Source: Tetracladium setigerum
Taxonomy: Eukaryota; Ascomycota; Leotiomycetes; Helotiales
Direction: 5' to 3'
Length of the DNA stretch: 64,000 nucleotides
Assembly: GCA_031472005.1 (NCBI GenBank)
Contig: PZJY01000010.1
Location: forward strand, 2,170,001 to 2,234,000
The position numbers and the translations under genes were made by a program. The notes beneath the pieces are model-generated. The model saw only the letters and a list, made by a program, of their open reading frames with translations, searched no databases and had not been told where the DNA came from. Position 1 is the first letter of the stretch, and every line of letters begins with the position of its first letter. Below are positions 1 to 10,856 of the stretch, in pieces.

Positions 1-1516
1 GAGAAACAAATGTGTCGTCTCGCGCGAACAACCATCGATCTATGCACTCTGATGAACGCGAGGCTCCACTCAATAGTCGAATGTCGCAAAAGCGAGATCG
101 TTACGAAAGCGAGCCAAGAAAATCATCCAACTCAAGATCATCGCCCGAAGAACGTTACATGAGACTTCGCAGAGACGAACGAGATTCATCTGAGCAAAGA
201 GGAGGCTTTGATTTCACCTATCAACAAACATACCAGGAAAGCGCGCCTCACACGCCTACCGGGAATCCCAGCTGCAATCCTAGTCTTTTCGACGACGATC
301 AAGATCGTTCTCGACAATCGCACTTCACATCTTCACCCTCCGCTTATTCCACTACGAACCCATCAACATCGGACTTTGAGATGTCTGACAACGCCGCTTC
401 CGATGCAAGCACGGTCAAACCAAAGGTCAAGCCCAAGGTCGTGCCCAAGAAGGAATACTGCCCTTTCGTGTTGGCTTTGATGAAGAAGACTCCGAGTATG
501 AGCGAGTTCGTCCGTGTTGTGCGTCCAAGACCAACTGCGGCGGACTGGATGGAGAATAATGCACCAGGAAATGCGCCAGGGAATGCGTCGGGAAATGCGA
601 AGGATGCCGAGAAGTGAGGGTGTTCTGTACGGTTTTTGATTGCATCTGCTAACACATCCCTAGGACTCAAGAAGTGTCTACAAAGACCAACGACAAGACT
701 GGCCCTGGTGAAATGTCAAACTTTGATGAGCCAATGCTTTATGGTACTGCTGACCAACGATCATCAACCGCCAAGCACACCCAGCCAGGTGGTGGTACAT
801 CCAGACTCCTTGACAAGACCGACGCTCGTGGGAAGCCAAAGTTCGATGAGCCAATGCAGCTTGATGGAGCAGCTGACCAACCATCATCAACCGCCGCCAA
901 GTACACCCAGCCAGGTGGTGCCACATCTTCTAGACTTCTTGCGAACGAATATCCTGCCCAGGGTTTGCAAAAGAAATACCCTCTTCTCCTTCCCAAGCTC
1001 TTTGGTAGCAAGGAAGAGCCATATCCAAAGGGTCGCTTGTCACGTAAGGAATCCGGCCCGAAAGGTTTCGATGAGGATATGCAAATGATGAGAGATATTC
1101 AAGTCCCCAGGAAGAACGCGGAGCTCGTGGCCTTGAAGCGTCGTCCATCGACGGGTGCTCGTTTGGCAAAGGAGAATGTCGACTTGAGAGAGTTGGAGCG
1201 TGAGCGTTGCAGTTCGAGAGATGGGGCATCTGATGTTGAGAAAGGCTTTAGCAATGCGGAGAAGTATGAGAAGATTGAGCTGGATGGAGATGTTGTGATG
1301 GGGGTTATCAAGATGGTGCGTGACGTGTGCTGGGCGGAGGAAGAGTTGCTTGGTGCTGGAGCTGGATATGACCTGAAGTTGGCAATTCTCGACGCAAAAG
1401 ATTGTTTTGCAACTTTGGTTGCACTTTCAGAATCTCTCTTCGGGAAACACGACCTATTAAATTTACCTTGTACGATACGGCAAAGATCCTCAGAACAGAA
1501 GCGGGGAGGGCTATAG
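1..1516 (+). CDS. Hypothetical disordered protein, 5' partial
   Basis: Two exons are visible, <1-613 and 664-1516, joined by a 50-bp intron (donor GTGAGG at 614, branch TGCTAAC, acceptor TAG at 661-663). The join keeps frame and fuses the KDAEK end to TQEVSTKTND. Exon 1 is open to the window edge with no convincing ATG, so the gene starts outside. The product is polar and probably disordered: Ser/Arg-rich at the start, then K-P-K-V repeats and an N-A-P-G-N-A run. An imperfect internal duplication of about 42 residues (about 683-935) carries FDEPM, ADQ-SST and TQPGG twice. The C-terminal 100 residues look more ordered and helical. No domain is recognised and no function is assigned. Confidence 0.7.
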
Positions 1517-1972
1517 AGAGAGGGGTCGAGCATTGCTGCTTGCCCTTTTCTGCCTGATGGAGAGTACTCATCTTATTGGCAAAAACTAGAAAACCATACC
1601 AAAAAAAAAAGAAAATTGTTTGAGTAGTACTGACTTAGCTTTGAGCACTCTAGTGCAAATATCGAGAAAAGTGTACTGTTTTCAGATAATCTCTTCCCAC
1701 CATCAAGCTGTGCTTCTCCTGACATCCGAAAAGAGCTGTTTCCACATCTTGGGGTTCGTGCGCACTCTTCTCACACAGTTCCCAATTTTGGCCCTGTCTC
1801 TCTCCTGGTACAATGTAATACTCCATCAATCATTCCAAACCTCTCTCCGTCCCATTTCATTCATATCATCAGCCATCCCAATTTCTATTCTCCCCCATAA
1901 GCCGCTCTCTTTGACTGGGCATGTCCCAGTTCCTCCAAAAAATATTATCGGTATACTTCCTTTTGTCTAGAC

Positions 1973-2863
1973 TCACTCAAGTTTATCAAGATGTTCCAGC
2001 CGCGTGAGAACGACTTGTTTGCTGGTCTCTTCGATTTCTCCCGCGAGGAAGACTTCGTCTAGAATTGCGTAGACCTGTTTGGGGAGTGATTGTTAGCTCA
2101 TATCTTAGCTATGTTCTAGATTTCTCCTGGGGGCGAGCATATCCGTGCTGCTCCAGGCATCGTTGGAAATATGCCGCTCCGTTCGAAACACTCCTCTCTC
2201 TCTCTACCCTTTCATACTCCTTCTTTGAGTCTCGATTCCTCCTTCCATTTACCCCAGCCCTCTCCTAAACCGATCTATCCATCCCATTCGGGCCAACCCC
2301 AACCTCCCCCCTTCTTCAAAGCACAAACCCAAACCAAACCTACTACCCGACCAAATCCGCACCAAAGGAATCACACCAACACATACCTTATAAAAATTAA
2401 ACACCAAATCCAGCTCACACACATTCCCAAAGAAGCTATCCAACACCTCGACGAAGAAATGTATAGCCTCCAAATACGCCAACTCGTTATCATTCGCATC
2501 GACGCACGCGCAGAAGAAGAGCCCGGCGTACCGGCGGTAGACGATCTTGTGATTGCGGAACTCGACGAAATTGGATTGGTATTTTTGGTCTCGGGGGGCG
2601 ACGAGGCGGTGGACCTGTGAGAGAGGGAGGGGGTAAGTTTGTGGGATGTTGGGCTTTAGGATAGGGGGGTAGGGGGTAGGGAGGGGAGGGAGTTGTGAGG
2701 AGGGAGGTATTGTGGGGAGGTATTTGGGGAGATGGGAAAAAGGGGGAATATATAATACCTCGCCCTTTAGCTTTATCTTTTCATCGTCGGAGTAGGCGTT
2801 GTAGTATTTCGCAAGACGGGTTTTGCCTTGGCGGTTTTGAATTAGGATGAATGAAAGGACCAT
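1973..2863 (-). CDS. aps2: AP-2 clathrin adaptor complex, sigma subunit
   Basis: Small sigma chain of the AP-2 adaptor, which builds clathrin coats for endocytosis at the plasma membrane. Exons on the minus strand are 2759-2863, 2387-2614 and 1973-2074; the spliced product is 144 residues, the usual family length. It starts MVLSFILIQNRQGKTRLAKY and carries APRDQKYQSNFVEF, IVYRRYAGLFF and ELAYLEAIHFFVEVLDSFF, all near-invariant in sigma-2. The last exon (VYAILDEVFLAGEI to LDKLE) is short and easily missed. Introns have canonical donors (GTATTA, GTATGT) and CAG acceptors; the second is 312 bp. I see no defect. Sigma-1 is the alternative, but the sequence matches sigma-2 residue by residue over long stretches. 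Confidence 0.97.
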
Positions 2864-4738
2864 GGTGAGGGTTTGTTTGTGTGGTTGTGGTGGGTGGTGG
2901 TTTGGAGAGGGGCGGCAGGGAGCTTGGTTGAGTGAGGTTGAAATATTACGGTGGTGTACGGTGGCCGACGTGCATACACACAGTTCTGCGAGCGGAATTG
3001 GGGATGTGATTTGAAAATCCTATTTTAACATCCTACAAGTATTTATTAAATATGACGACTTTTATTTTGGCATAAGAATTCTTTGAAGCTATTTTTGAGT
3101 GTAGACTGTTGAAATTCTGATCATTTTTGCGGGTGATAAAGTTGAATACTTGGAATAGCTTGAGCAGCGCCGAGCTCCAGAATCCCCAAGCCTACAAATC
3201 CGTAATAATTTAGCAATCTATTAAATATGTGTTTTCTTGAGCTAAGAAATAAATAACACTCGAATCTATCGACAAGGTAGAATCATTCCTATATTGGATT
3301 TGGTTTTGAGAAGTGAAGATTTTGGAGCCATTCCACAACCGAGCATCAGCATTTCAACCGAATAATGTTTTGAAGGTCGCGTTGGTAATAAAATTCCTTT
3401 GTTTAGTACAGATTTTTTTTCCATGAAAAGGCTAGTATGGTCGCAAATACTTGGCAAGGTAAGTTGTTTCTGTTACCGGAAACGCGCAACAGAAACAGGC
3501 AGCCTTCAGAGCTAGGTACCTCTACCATATCTTTCGAAGTCTGCTACTAGAACTTGAAGTCATTCATCGCAGTGTGGTTCTATATATGTGTGAAATAATG
3601 TTGAAATATTCAAAGATTAGAAATTGGCTAGCAAAATCATCTGAATGGTATGGTATTGATTGTGGGACGGGCTTGGCAGGATCAAAAAACAATCCTCGAG
3701 TGCAAATTTACACTCGGTATTTCGACTCCGAAGAGTTCTAGGATTTCTCAAATCCAGTTAAGAATAAGTCCTTACTAAGGGGACTAGAAACTGATGCTAA
3801 AATGGCATTCTCTTTCCCATTTCCTTCAGTTGCAATCAAACTTAGATACGCCGTCTGTTCTCAAGAAAGCTTCTAGAATAATAGTCCTCCATTTTATCTT
3901 TGCAGAATGAACGCTATCTTCCCTTGCAAAGGCTTCTAAGCCGTCTCATGTTTGCATTTCATCTAAGAAGAAAAAGTGTAATGTTGTTGTCGTCGTCGAG
4001 AGGGCTCCGCTCAAGAGCTGCCAAGCCACTGACTATCGCTGTGGGAATGGAAGGTTCGTCCCGAGGCCACGTCCCCGTCCTGTCACTCCACGTCTCCACA
4101 AAGTCTAATTTGAGTTCACGACAAGACACGGGAACACACTCGACAGCTTTCCCCAGATCTCTCGTCTTGGGCTTGAATACAGTCAACCTCGGTCTTGAGA
4201 GTCGTCATTATTTCCAGATTGTTTGAATTCCGATCCTCCCGGACCTCGGAGTACATCCAGCGTATCTCTTCCAACCACATTCTACATCGCTCCCCGACGA
4301 CAGTGAAAGCAAAAATGCCAGCCGGATCTCCGGCTCTCCTCGAGACATCCAAATGCCTTTTGTATACTCACATGGGATGTTCCATCAGTCGCCTTCACCG
4401 AGTTGCACGAGCTCATCTCTCAGCGCCACAGCTTGATTGGCTGGATATACACGTCTAAATGAGGAGATCTCCAGGCAACCAGGGTATGGCATCTCAACAC
4501 CAATGAGCACCCATTACCATTATCGGTGGCTGCAGCACAACAGAGCACGACACCCCATAAGGCTGCATTCTTTCGATATTGAGGCGCTGGGAACTGTCTG
4601 GATTCGCTCAGCCATCTTTCAAGTGAGGCTCAGTTCACGTAATGAACTCCCTTATCTCAGGGACAGGCCCCAGAGGGATGGACATCTCCACAACACATCT
4701 TTCCCACGTTCCGGAACAACCAAATCCTTCGACACGCG
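2864..4738. other. Intergenic, no supported gene
   Basis: Moderately AT-rich, especially 3000-3900. Short open frames at 3900-4460 and 4437-4839 have no protein-like composition and no domain. The part just upstream of 4739 probably holds the promoter and 5' UTR of the membrane-protein gene. The part near 2864 serves the minus-strand aps2 gene. Confidence 0.5.
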
Positions 4739-7706
4739 ATGCAGCTCACCCGTGTGCACGGTTTACTCATTGCTCTGTGTTTTACTTCCCTCCTCAGTCC
4801 TGTAAACAGTCAACTGAACAACTCCTTTGTCTACACTGACCTCGATCAACTCTTTCCACCGTTGAGCTACCTCAAAGGTCATCGCGTGGATCCCTCACCT
4901 CCAGCGGGAAGACAGAATTTCTCTCTCTGCTGCCTGAAGGCTGTTAGCGAGTTTTATACGACCGCCAACGGAAAAGTGCTAAAAAATCCAACAAACCAAG
5001 ATGTTTTCATTGATCAAACTCCTGCGCAGTTGAGTGCGACGCAGTGGCCTTGCAGAGCTGAGTACGATGGGAATAAAGACGGAGCTCCAGAGGTTAGGGT
5101 TTCTTATTTGTGGTGTCAACAGAACTGTGATGGGTGGCAGAAATCGAGTGGAACGGCTTTGAGTGAATGGGTTCAGCCATTTGTTGGCTTTATTTTGCCA
5201 TCGGCTGTCTTCTGTTTACACGTAGGTTGACTTGGTTGAGTCTACTTTGTAGCCGTGACTGACTCCTGCAAGTAGGTACCTCGCAAGTTCGTTCTTACTA
5301 TTGGCGACCGCTTCTTCTCCAACGATTTCCGACTATTGTCAAGGAAGTGGAAGGAATTCACAGTCCCACTCAAAGATCTCTTCGCATCCCTTATTGGAAT
5401 TTTTAATGCCATATTTCGTCTGAATAAGAAACGGACGAGTACCGAGATGCCTGCACTCCAAGGGCAAAGACGAAGATCTTCGGTCTCACGATCGCTTAGC
5501 TTTGGAGGTAGATTTATGAAAGTTGCGGCAACTTTCGGAAGCTTATTGGTATTTTTGTTTGTCTCTTCCGTTTCGACCGTTATTAGAGCGATTTCAGCTG
5601 CATCGATTGCGCTGTTGAACACCATTTTCTGGGTAAGGTTTATCTATTCCGGCCTTTTCACAATAATTAGGAAAGCAAACAGAGGATTTGTCCCTAATTT
5701 TGTATTTGATTTCATAAACTAACTTCGGGTCTATAAACACAGGTTGCCATTGTATTCTCCGCCGCGACACCTATGATGTTGAGTGGACTTTACGAAGCCT
5801 CCTTAGACCGAAACATCATCAAAGACATGCGCGGTTCTCTCTTAGCCGCGGAAGCATGGAGAAAAAAGGACGAGACTGGTAGGATTGAGGATCAGATAGG
5901 AAAACGCGCAATCGAAACCGAAAAGATTCGTTTTGAGGAGCGTGTCCACCAACTCTATGCCGTCCTCGTCGGAAATCTAATTCTTCCAAAATACAGAGAA
6001 CCAGGAGCCAAGCCACCAAGCAAACCCAACACAGTATGGGAAGATGTACAAACTTTGGTTGAGAGAAAAAAGGTCATTAAGTCCGGTGGAAATAGTGCTC
6101 AACCTGTGAAAGTCCCAGTGTCTCGTGGTGATCACAAAGAAGTCACTGCACTCCGACTGAAGGGCATGTTGGGCACTCAGGCGAGTTTTGGAGCTACCGT
6201 CGGCGCGCCTATCGTATTCTTCCTGGGCTCCTTTCTGTTCTCGGTGATCAGCAATTTCAGCGCTCTCGGCGAGAACAATACTTCCCATGCTCTCGCATTC
6301 GGTATGTGGTGGATGATAATTCCCCATGTTGCAATCGTGAGCGGCTGCCTCCTTGCCGGAAACAACCCCAATATCCTCGAACTAATCGTCGTCGGGGCTG
6401 TCTCCCGCGAAAACTCAAAAAAGACAGTATTAAGCGCACCATCTCCGGTCTATGGTACAGACAATTCTACGATGCAGCCTACACCCCGGTTTGGATGTTA
6501 GACAGAGGTCGCAACAAGCAGAAATGGATCGATCGGCTGGTGGAATGCTATCCTGAACGTGGTGATCAGGAGGCAGGCATCGCAAAACATTCGCACAAAC
6601 GGAGGAGAGCTTTCCATCTCACTTTCGTTGATTGGTTGGAGATTGCGTTGATCACGATTATTCTGGTCGTGCTTCCATTTGTGCTCGCGTTTTTGACTTC
6701 CTATAACACACCTCGTAGAGGACTTGCGTGTAGGAGTCTCACCTTTCTGATGTATACTTTCTTCCAACTCCTCTTTAGTGCTCTTTGGGTCTGGGATTTC
6801 TTCTCTCCGCGCCACTCCCACAATCAAACATCTACAGGCGAAGTCAAAGAGACACGCAAGCTTTACTATACGCTCCTTTCTTTTGTTGGATTTGGCTCTG
6901 GATTCACAGCCGTTTTTGGTACACTCTTTCAAATTATTGGCGTCTATCGAAATTGTCTTTGCGCCATGCCAATACAGTTCTGGGCAAAACGGGATGCACA
7001 TATTGTGCAGGATTATGAGTTTGTGCAGCAACCATATATCGTGCTTTCAACAAATAGTAAACTCGCCATCGAGCTGGCAGGGACCTTTTGGTTGAGGACT
7101 GGGATTGCAAGCATCGTGTTGTTGGTTGTTACTTGTATGCAAATATCATCCCCTTGATTTGGCGTCTTTTTGCACTCCCAACTCTATCAAAATAAATGAA
7201 ACACTGCTGACTTTCAAATAGGCTACTGCGGGTGGTGGTACCAGCGTCATTGGAGACAAGAATTCACAGATGTGGTAGATCTTCTCTGTCAACGGTTTGA
7301 CGAAGATGGAGACGAAATCAACCAAGTCATTATGGGAGTCATTCCCCCAGATACTGCCCCAAGAGTCGACACCCCTATTCCACAATACTCCATGGACCTA
7401 CCACACACCCCCAGCCCCAGAACTGAAAAGAAATACCAAACACCCAGCGGAATCTTCATCCAGGAAGACGAAATCCGACTCGATGATCTTGAATCTCCGT
7501 ATCGTCTATCTCGTCCAGAGGTTGAAGCAGAGGGACAGGAGAAGAGAAGTTTTGATGGGTTGATGGAGGAGGGGAGATTGGGTGTGCATTATGCGTTGTA
7601 TGGCGGTTCGAGATCGGGGAGTTCTAGTGGTGGGGAGAGAGGATCTGATGATGAGGAAAGGGGAGGAGGGGGTTGCAGTCGAGTGGGGGGAGATGACGAC
7701 GAGTGA
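4739..7706 (+). CDS. Multi-pass fungal membrane protein, function unknown
   Basis: Exons 4739-5221, 5276-5632, 5743-7134 and 7222-7706 join in phase to about 905 residues. The start gives a signal peptide ending near SPVNS. A Cys-rich, probably lumenal segment follows (FSLCCLKAV, WPCRAEY, YLWCQQNCDGW), then a membrane segment (FVGFILPSAVFCLH) and several more hydrophobic segments. The C-terminal tail is acidic and Gly/Ser-rich. Related large integral-membrane proteins are common in Pezizomycotina, but I know of no assigned role. The reading frame breaks at an A6 run (6417-6422): upstream reads LLAGNNPNILELIV and downstream TISGLWYRQFYDAAYTPVW, and one added nucleotide gives an open frame of the right total length. 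A very short unusual intron is the other explanation. Confidence 0.8.
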
Positions 7707-8954
7707 GAGAGGTTTGGGGAGGGAACAAAAGATTGTGAGGAAAGCTTTGCCAGGGAGATGAGGATCATGGGGCGATGCCCATGGATGGTGATAAATACCA
7801 GGACTGAAGAGAGTTCAACGACGGAAGAAGAACGGAGAGAGACAAGTGAACGTTTGAAGAGGGAGCAAAGTACATCTGCAGCAGATGTCTCAACACCCGG
7901 CATCTCGACTCAGAAATTAAATGCGAAACCACAGGTCACTATGGGGTGACGACGGCATACACAGCCATTTTCTGTAGTGTTCCCAGGTCAGACCGTCCCA
8001 GGCGTGAGGGGGGGAGATGCTGATCAGGAAAGATTTGAAGAAACGGCGGCAACTAGGTTTTAGGAAGGAGAGGTAATCGGGGTTGGGAAGGATATTACAA
8101 TGTATACAACCTTTTATCATGGAAACTTTTTGATAGAGAAGCTTTCCAATGTATTCGCTGATCGTATGATAAGTGCATGATGTGGTTACACACATGATTA
8201 TGCAAGGGGAATTCAGATTGCATGAACATGGAAAAAGTCAAATCACCATCCAAAAATTGCATACTAATGTGATTGATTTCGCGCCCAAAGAATCATCCCA
8301 GTGTTATGAGCCTTTAGTCTTGATCAAAGATAAACCCTTGGGCGAGGCACTAAAGTTGCCCTGAACAGGAACAGAGGAGGAGGAGGTTCGGGCCGGTAAA
8401 ACGTAACCGGCGATGGCCCGGCCTTCGCCTCGGAATGCCTACTCCGCCAGAAGCGCTAAAATTTCCCCCACTACTTGGCCCGACTCGGGATCAACAACCC
8501 CCTTCCTCCATCTTTCACACCCGCCCGCGCGTTGAAGAACATACATCCTACATTTCGTACCGTGTATACCAACTGCGACGCTGTTATTCACTCTTCCTCT
8601 TTACTCGGGGAGAGTAGTGATATATCTTTACCTTACTCTGTGTGTCTGCAGATCTAATTTGGGGAGGTATGTCAATGTGTTGCTCGTTTTTGTTCTGTGA
8701 CTTGCTTGCTTTGCTTGCTGATTTGTTTTTTTCATGTGGTTTTTTTGCGCCGCCGAATGACCCCTCCCTCTTTCTAATTCCTCTTTTGAAATCTAGAACC
8801 TTTCGAAGTTTGGCTAGCTTGCGCTTGAGAGTATAGCTACGGTATCTACCTAGTTTGGGGTTGATACTTCAGCAGAGATCGAGCAAAGTTCACCCCGCCT
8901 CCTCCATCAGAGCACACGACCCGCTGCCACGAACACACACACGAGCACAACAAG
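7707..8954. other. Intergenic; promoter and 5' UTR of the E2 gene
   Basis: No supported gene. A GC-rich imperfect palindrome lies at about 8386-8432 (GGGCCGG ... CCGGC...GGCCCGGCC). Pyrimidine-rich tracts at 8500-8800 are typical of a fungal promoter and leader ahead of the ATG at 8955. Confidence 0.45.
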
Positions 8955-9604
8955 ATGTCCAAAGCTACAGGCGCAGCAGGCCTTTTGAGCCGACAATTCA
9001 AAGAGATGCAAACGGCGAAGGATCTTCCTGGGATTTCCTGCGGTCTGCTCAATGATAATGTCTTCACTTGGGAGGTCATGTTGATGATTAGTGATGATTG
9101 CAAATATTATGGCGGTAAGTTCGCCATTCCCTTCTCCTTCCCCCATCGCATTCCCTCGTATCCTTTCTCTCCTCCTGTCCTTCTATCTCCTTTCTATTTC
9201 CAATCGTTGCCCATTTTCCCTGTTACTAACACCCCAACCAGGCGGCAACTTCCGCTGCCTCCTCACCTTCCCACCCGAATACCCCTCCTCCCACCAACCT
9301 CCGCTTCCTCACACCGATCCCCTTCCACCCGAACATCTACACGCACGGCCTCCTCTGCATCTCGATCCTCCACCCACCCGAAGACGATCAATATGGCTAC
9401 GAAAGCGCGGCGGAACGGTGGTCACCCGTGCAAACTCCAGAGTCAATTTTGATCTCGGTCATTTCGCTGCTGCATAGTCCGAATGATGAGAGTCCGGCGA
9501 ATGTGGAGGCTGCGACGTTGTGGAGGAAGGAGAGGGAGACGGGGGATAGGGAGTTTAGGAAGAGGTGTAGGCAGAGGGTTAGGGAGAGTTTGGGTGAGGA
9601 TTAG
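8955..9604 (+). CDS. Ubiquitin-conjugating enzyme E2, UBE2G/Ubc15 type
   Basis: Transfers ubiquitin from E1 to substrates through an active-site cysteine. Exon 1 is 8955-9114 and exon 2 is 9242-9604, with a 127-bp intron (GTAAGT...CCAG) in the YYGG motif. Exon 1 reads LLSRQFKEMQ, DLPGISCGL and WEVMLMI. Exon 2 has FPPEYP, then in another frame FHPNIYTHGLLCISILHPP with the HPN motif and catalytic Cys, the acidic loop insert (EDDQYGYESAAERW) that marks the Ubc15/UBE2G/Cdc34 branch, and ESILISVISLL and NDESPANVEAA. The frame changes between EYP and LRFLTP. Two missing C's, one in the C-run 9282-9285 and one at 9298-9299, would give the family sequence and a 174-residue protein. As this is a conserved gene, a sequence error is more likely than loss. 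Confidence 0.88.
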
Positions 9605-9726
9605 ATGGGGGTAGTGAGAGGGTTAGAGTTGGGGTGGTGAGATGGTTGCTTTGAATTGGGGTGAGAGAGGATGGGATGTAAATGTGTGGAGGACGAGGAA
9701 ATGACGCAGCGAAAGAAATGGGCTAT

Positions 9727-9767
9727 GAATGAACGAACAAACGAACGAACGAATAAACGAACGAATG
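9727..9767. repeat. (CGAA)n microsatellite
   Basis: Tandem GAAC/CGAA tetranucleotides with a few interruptions, in the 3' flank of the E2 gene. Confidence 0.85.
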
Positions 9768-9912
9768 GATGCATGGTGGCATGGTTGCATGGCAGCATGG
9801 CGGCGCATAGCATGGCATGGTATTGAAACAGCAATGAACGAAACGGAATGGAGCGGTGCATTATTTGCTTGGTGGATGGAATGGAGTGGGATGGGATGGG
9901 TTGGGTTGGGTT
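9768..9912. repeat. GCATGG and GGGAT/GGGTT simple repeats
   Basis: Two degenerate runs: GCATGG-type hexamers over about 9768-9825, and GGGAT then GGGTT pentamers over about 9878-9912. No gene is seen here. Confidence 0.7.
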
Positions 9913-10209
9913 CATGAAATTTGCATGCTTTTTCTAAACTTTACTTTACTTTACCTGGCTTCACTGTGCTTTCTCTGAAATTAGCGCATGGAGGGAGCAG
10001 CAACTTTGCATGAGCGTAGCGCACCGGAGAGGGGTGAAGAGGAGGGACGGGATGGTGAGGATGGAATGGAGAGGAAGGAGTGGAGTACCTAGGTAGATAG
10101 GAAGATGATTTGCTTATATATCTTTTCTTTTCCATTTTCTTTTTCTATATTCCAGGTTATTAGAGATGAAAGAGAAGATATGTCTTGATGTCTTCGGCAA
10201 AGAAGTTCA

Positions 10210-10280
10210 GTAAGGCAGGTAAGGCAAGTAAGGCAAGTAAGGTAACTAAGGCAAGTAAGGTAACTAAGGCAAGTAAGGCA
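10210..10280. repeat. 9-bp minisatellite, consensus GTAAGGCAA
   Basis: About eight tandem copies of a 9-bp unit, alternating GTAAGGCAA and GTAACTAAGGCAA-like variants. Each copy contains GTAAG, which resembles a 5' splice site on the plus strand. It lies between the E2 gene and the patatin NLR gene. Confidence 0.85.
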
Positions 10281-10856
10281 CCTACGTAAGATGGGTATGC
10301 AGGACAAGCCATGTAATGGGGGGTTATTTAGATGTGCGTGTGCCATAAAGTATACTGCCCCTCCCTCCCTCGTGGATACCAAACCATAACCGTACCTATG
10401 GTAACTAAATACACTTAAGTTCCTCTCTTAAATATGCGGAATAGCTTATTTTGCCTTTTTTTTCCTATTCTCTTCTTCCCTTCCGTTTCTTTGTTCCCTT
10501 GCTTTCTACTCCTTCTCCCGTTCCTTTTTTCTCTTTATTAGTCGCTTGCATAAACGGCTTCCCCTCTGTGGCAGCGATCGAAAGTTGATTGTGGATTACG
10601 GCTTGGTAACAACAAATTAATGTATGATTCGTCAGATATTCCCGGGACTCGGCCAAGTGGCTTGTGCAACGGCTCCAGAACATCAGCGGTCCGAACCAGG
10701 TGGGCATTACTTGGCAGTTGGAAGTGCGTATCTGCAGCCTCAGCTGAATAGCCTCATATCACTTACCAGCGCTTAAGATCACTTTCACGCTGTTGATTCT
10801 TGTCTTCCTGCTGCATTTATCTTATCATTTATCTGAACAATACTGCTACACCAGCT

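Noticed and set aside
1620..1970. 116-codon plus-strand frame
   Set aside because: Overlaps the 3' flank of aps2, Ser/Leu/Pro-rich with no domain; probably chance.
3900..4839. Overlapping open frames upstream of the membrane-protein gene
   Set aside because: Low-complexity, Ser/Arg/Leu-rich translations in several frames at once, no domain, and they run into the promoter/leader of the 4739 gene.
8386..8432. GC-rich palindrome considered as a tRNA or other structured RNA
   Set aside because: No A-box/B-box consensus or cloverleaf pairing; no tRNA-like GGTTCGA-type B-box was found anywhere in the window.
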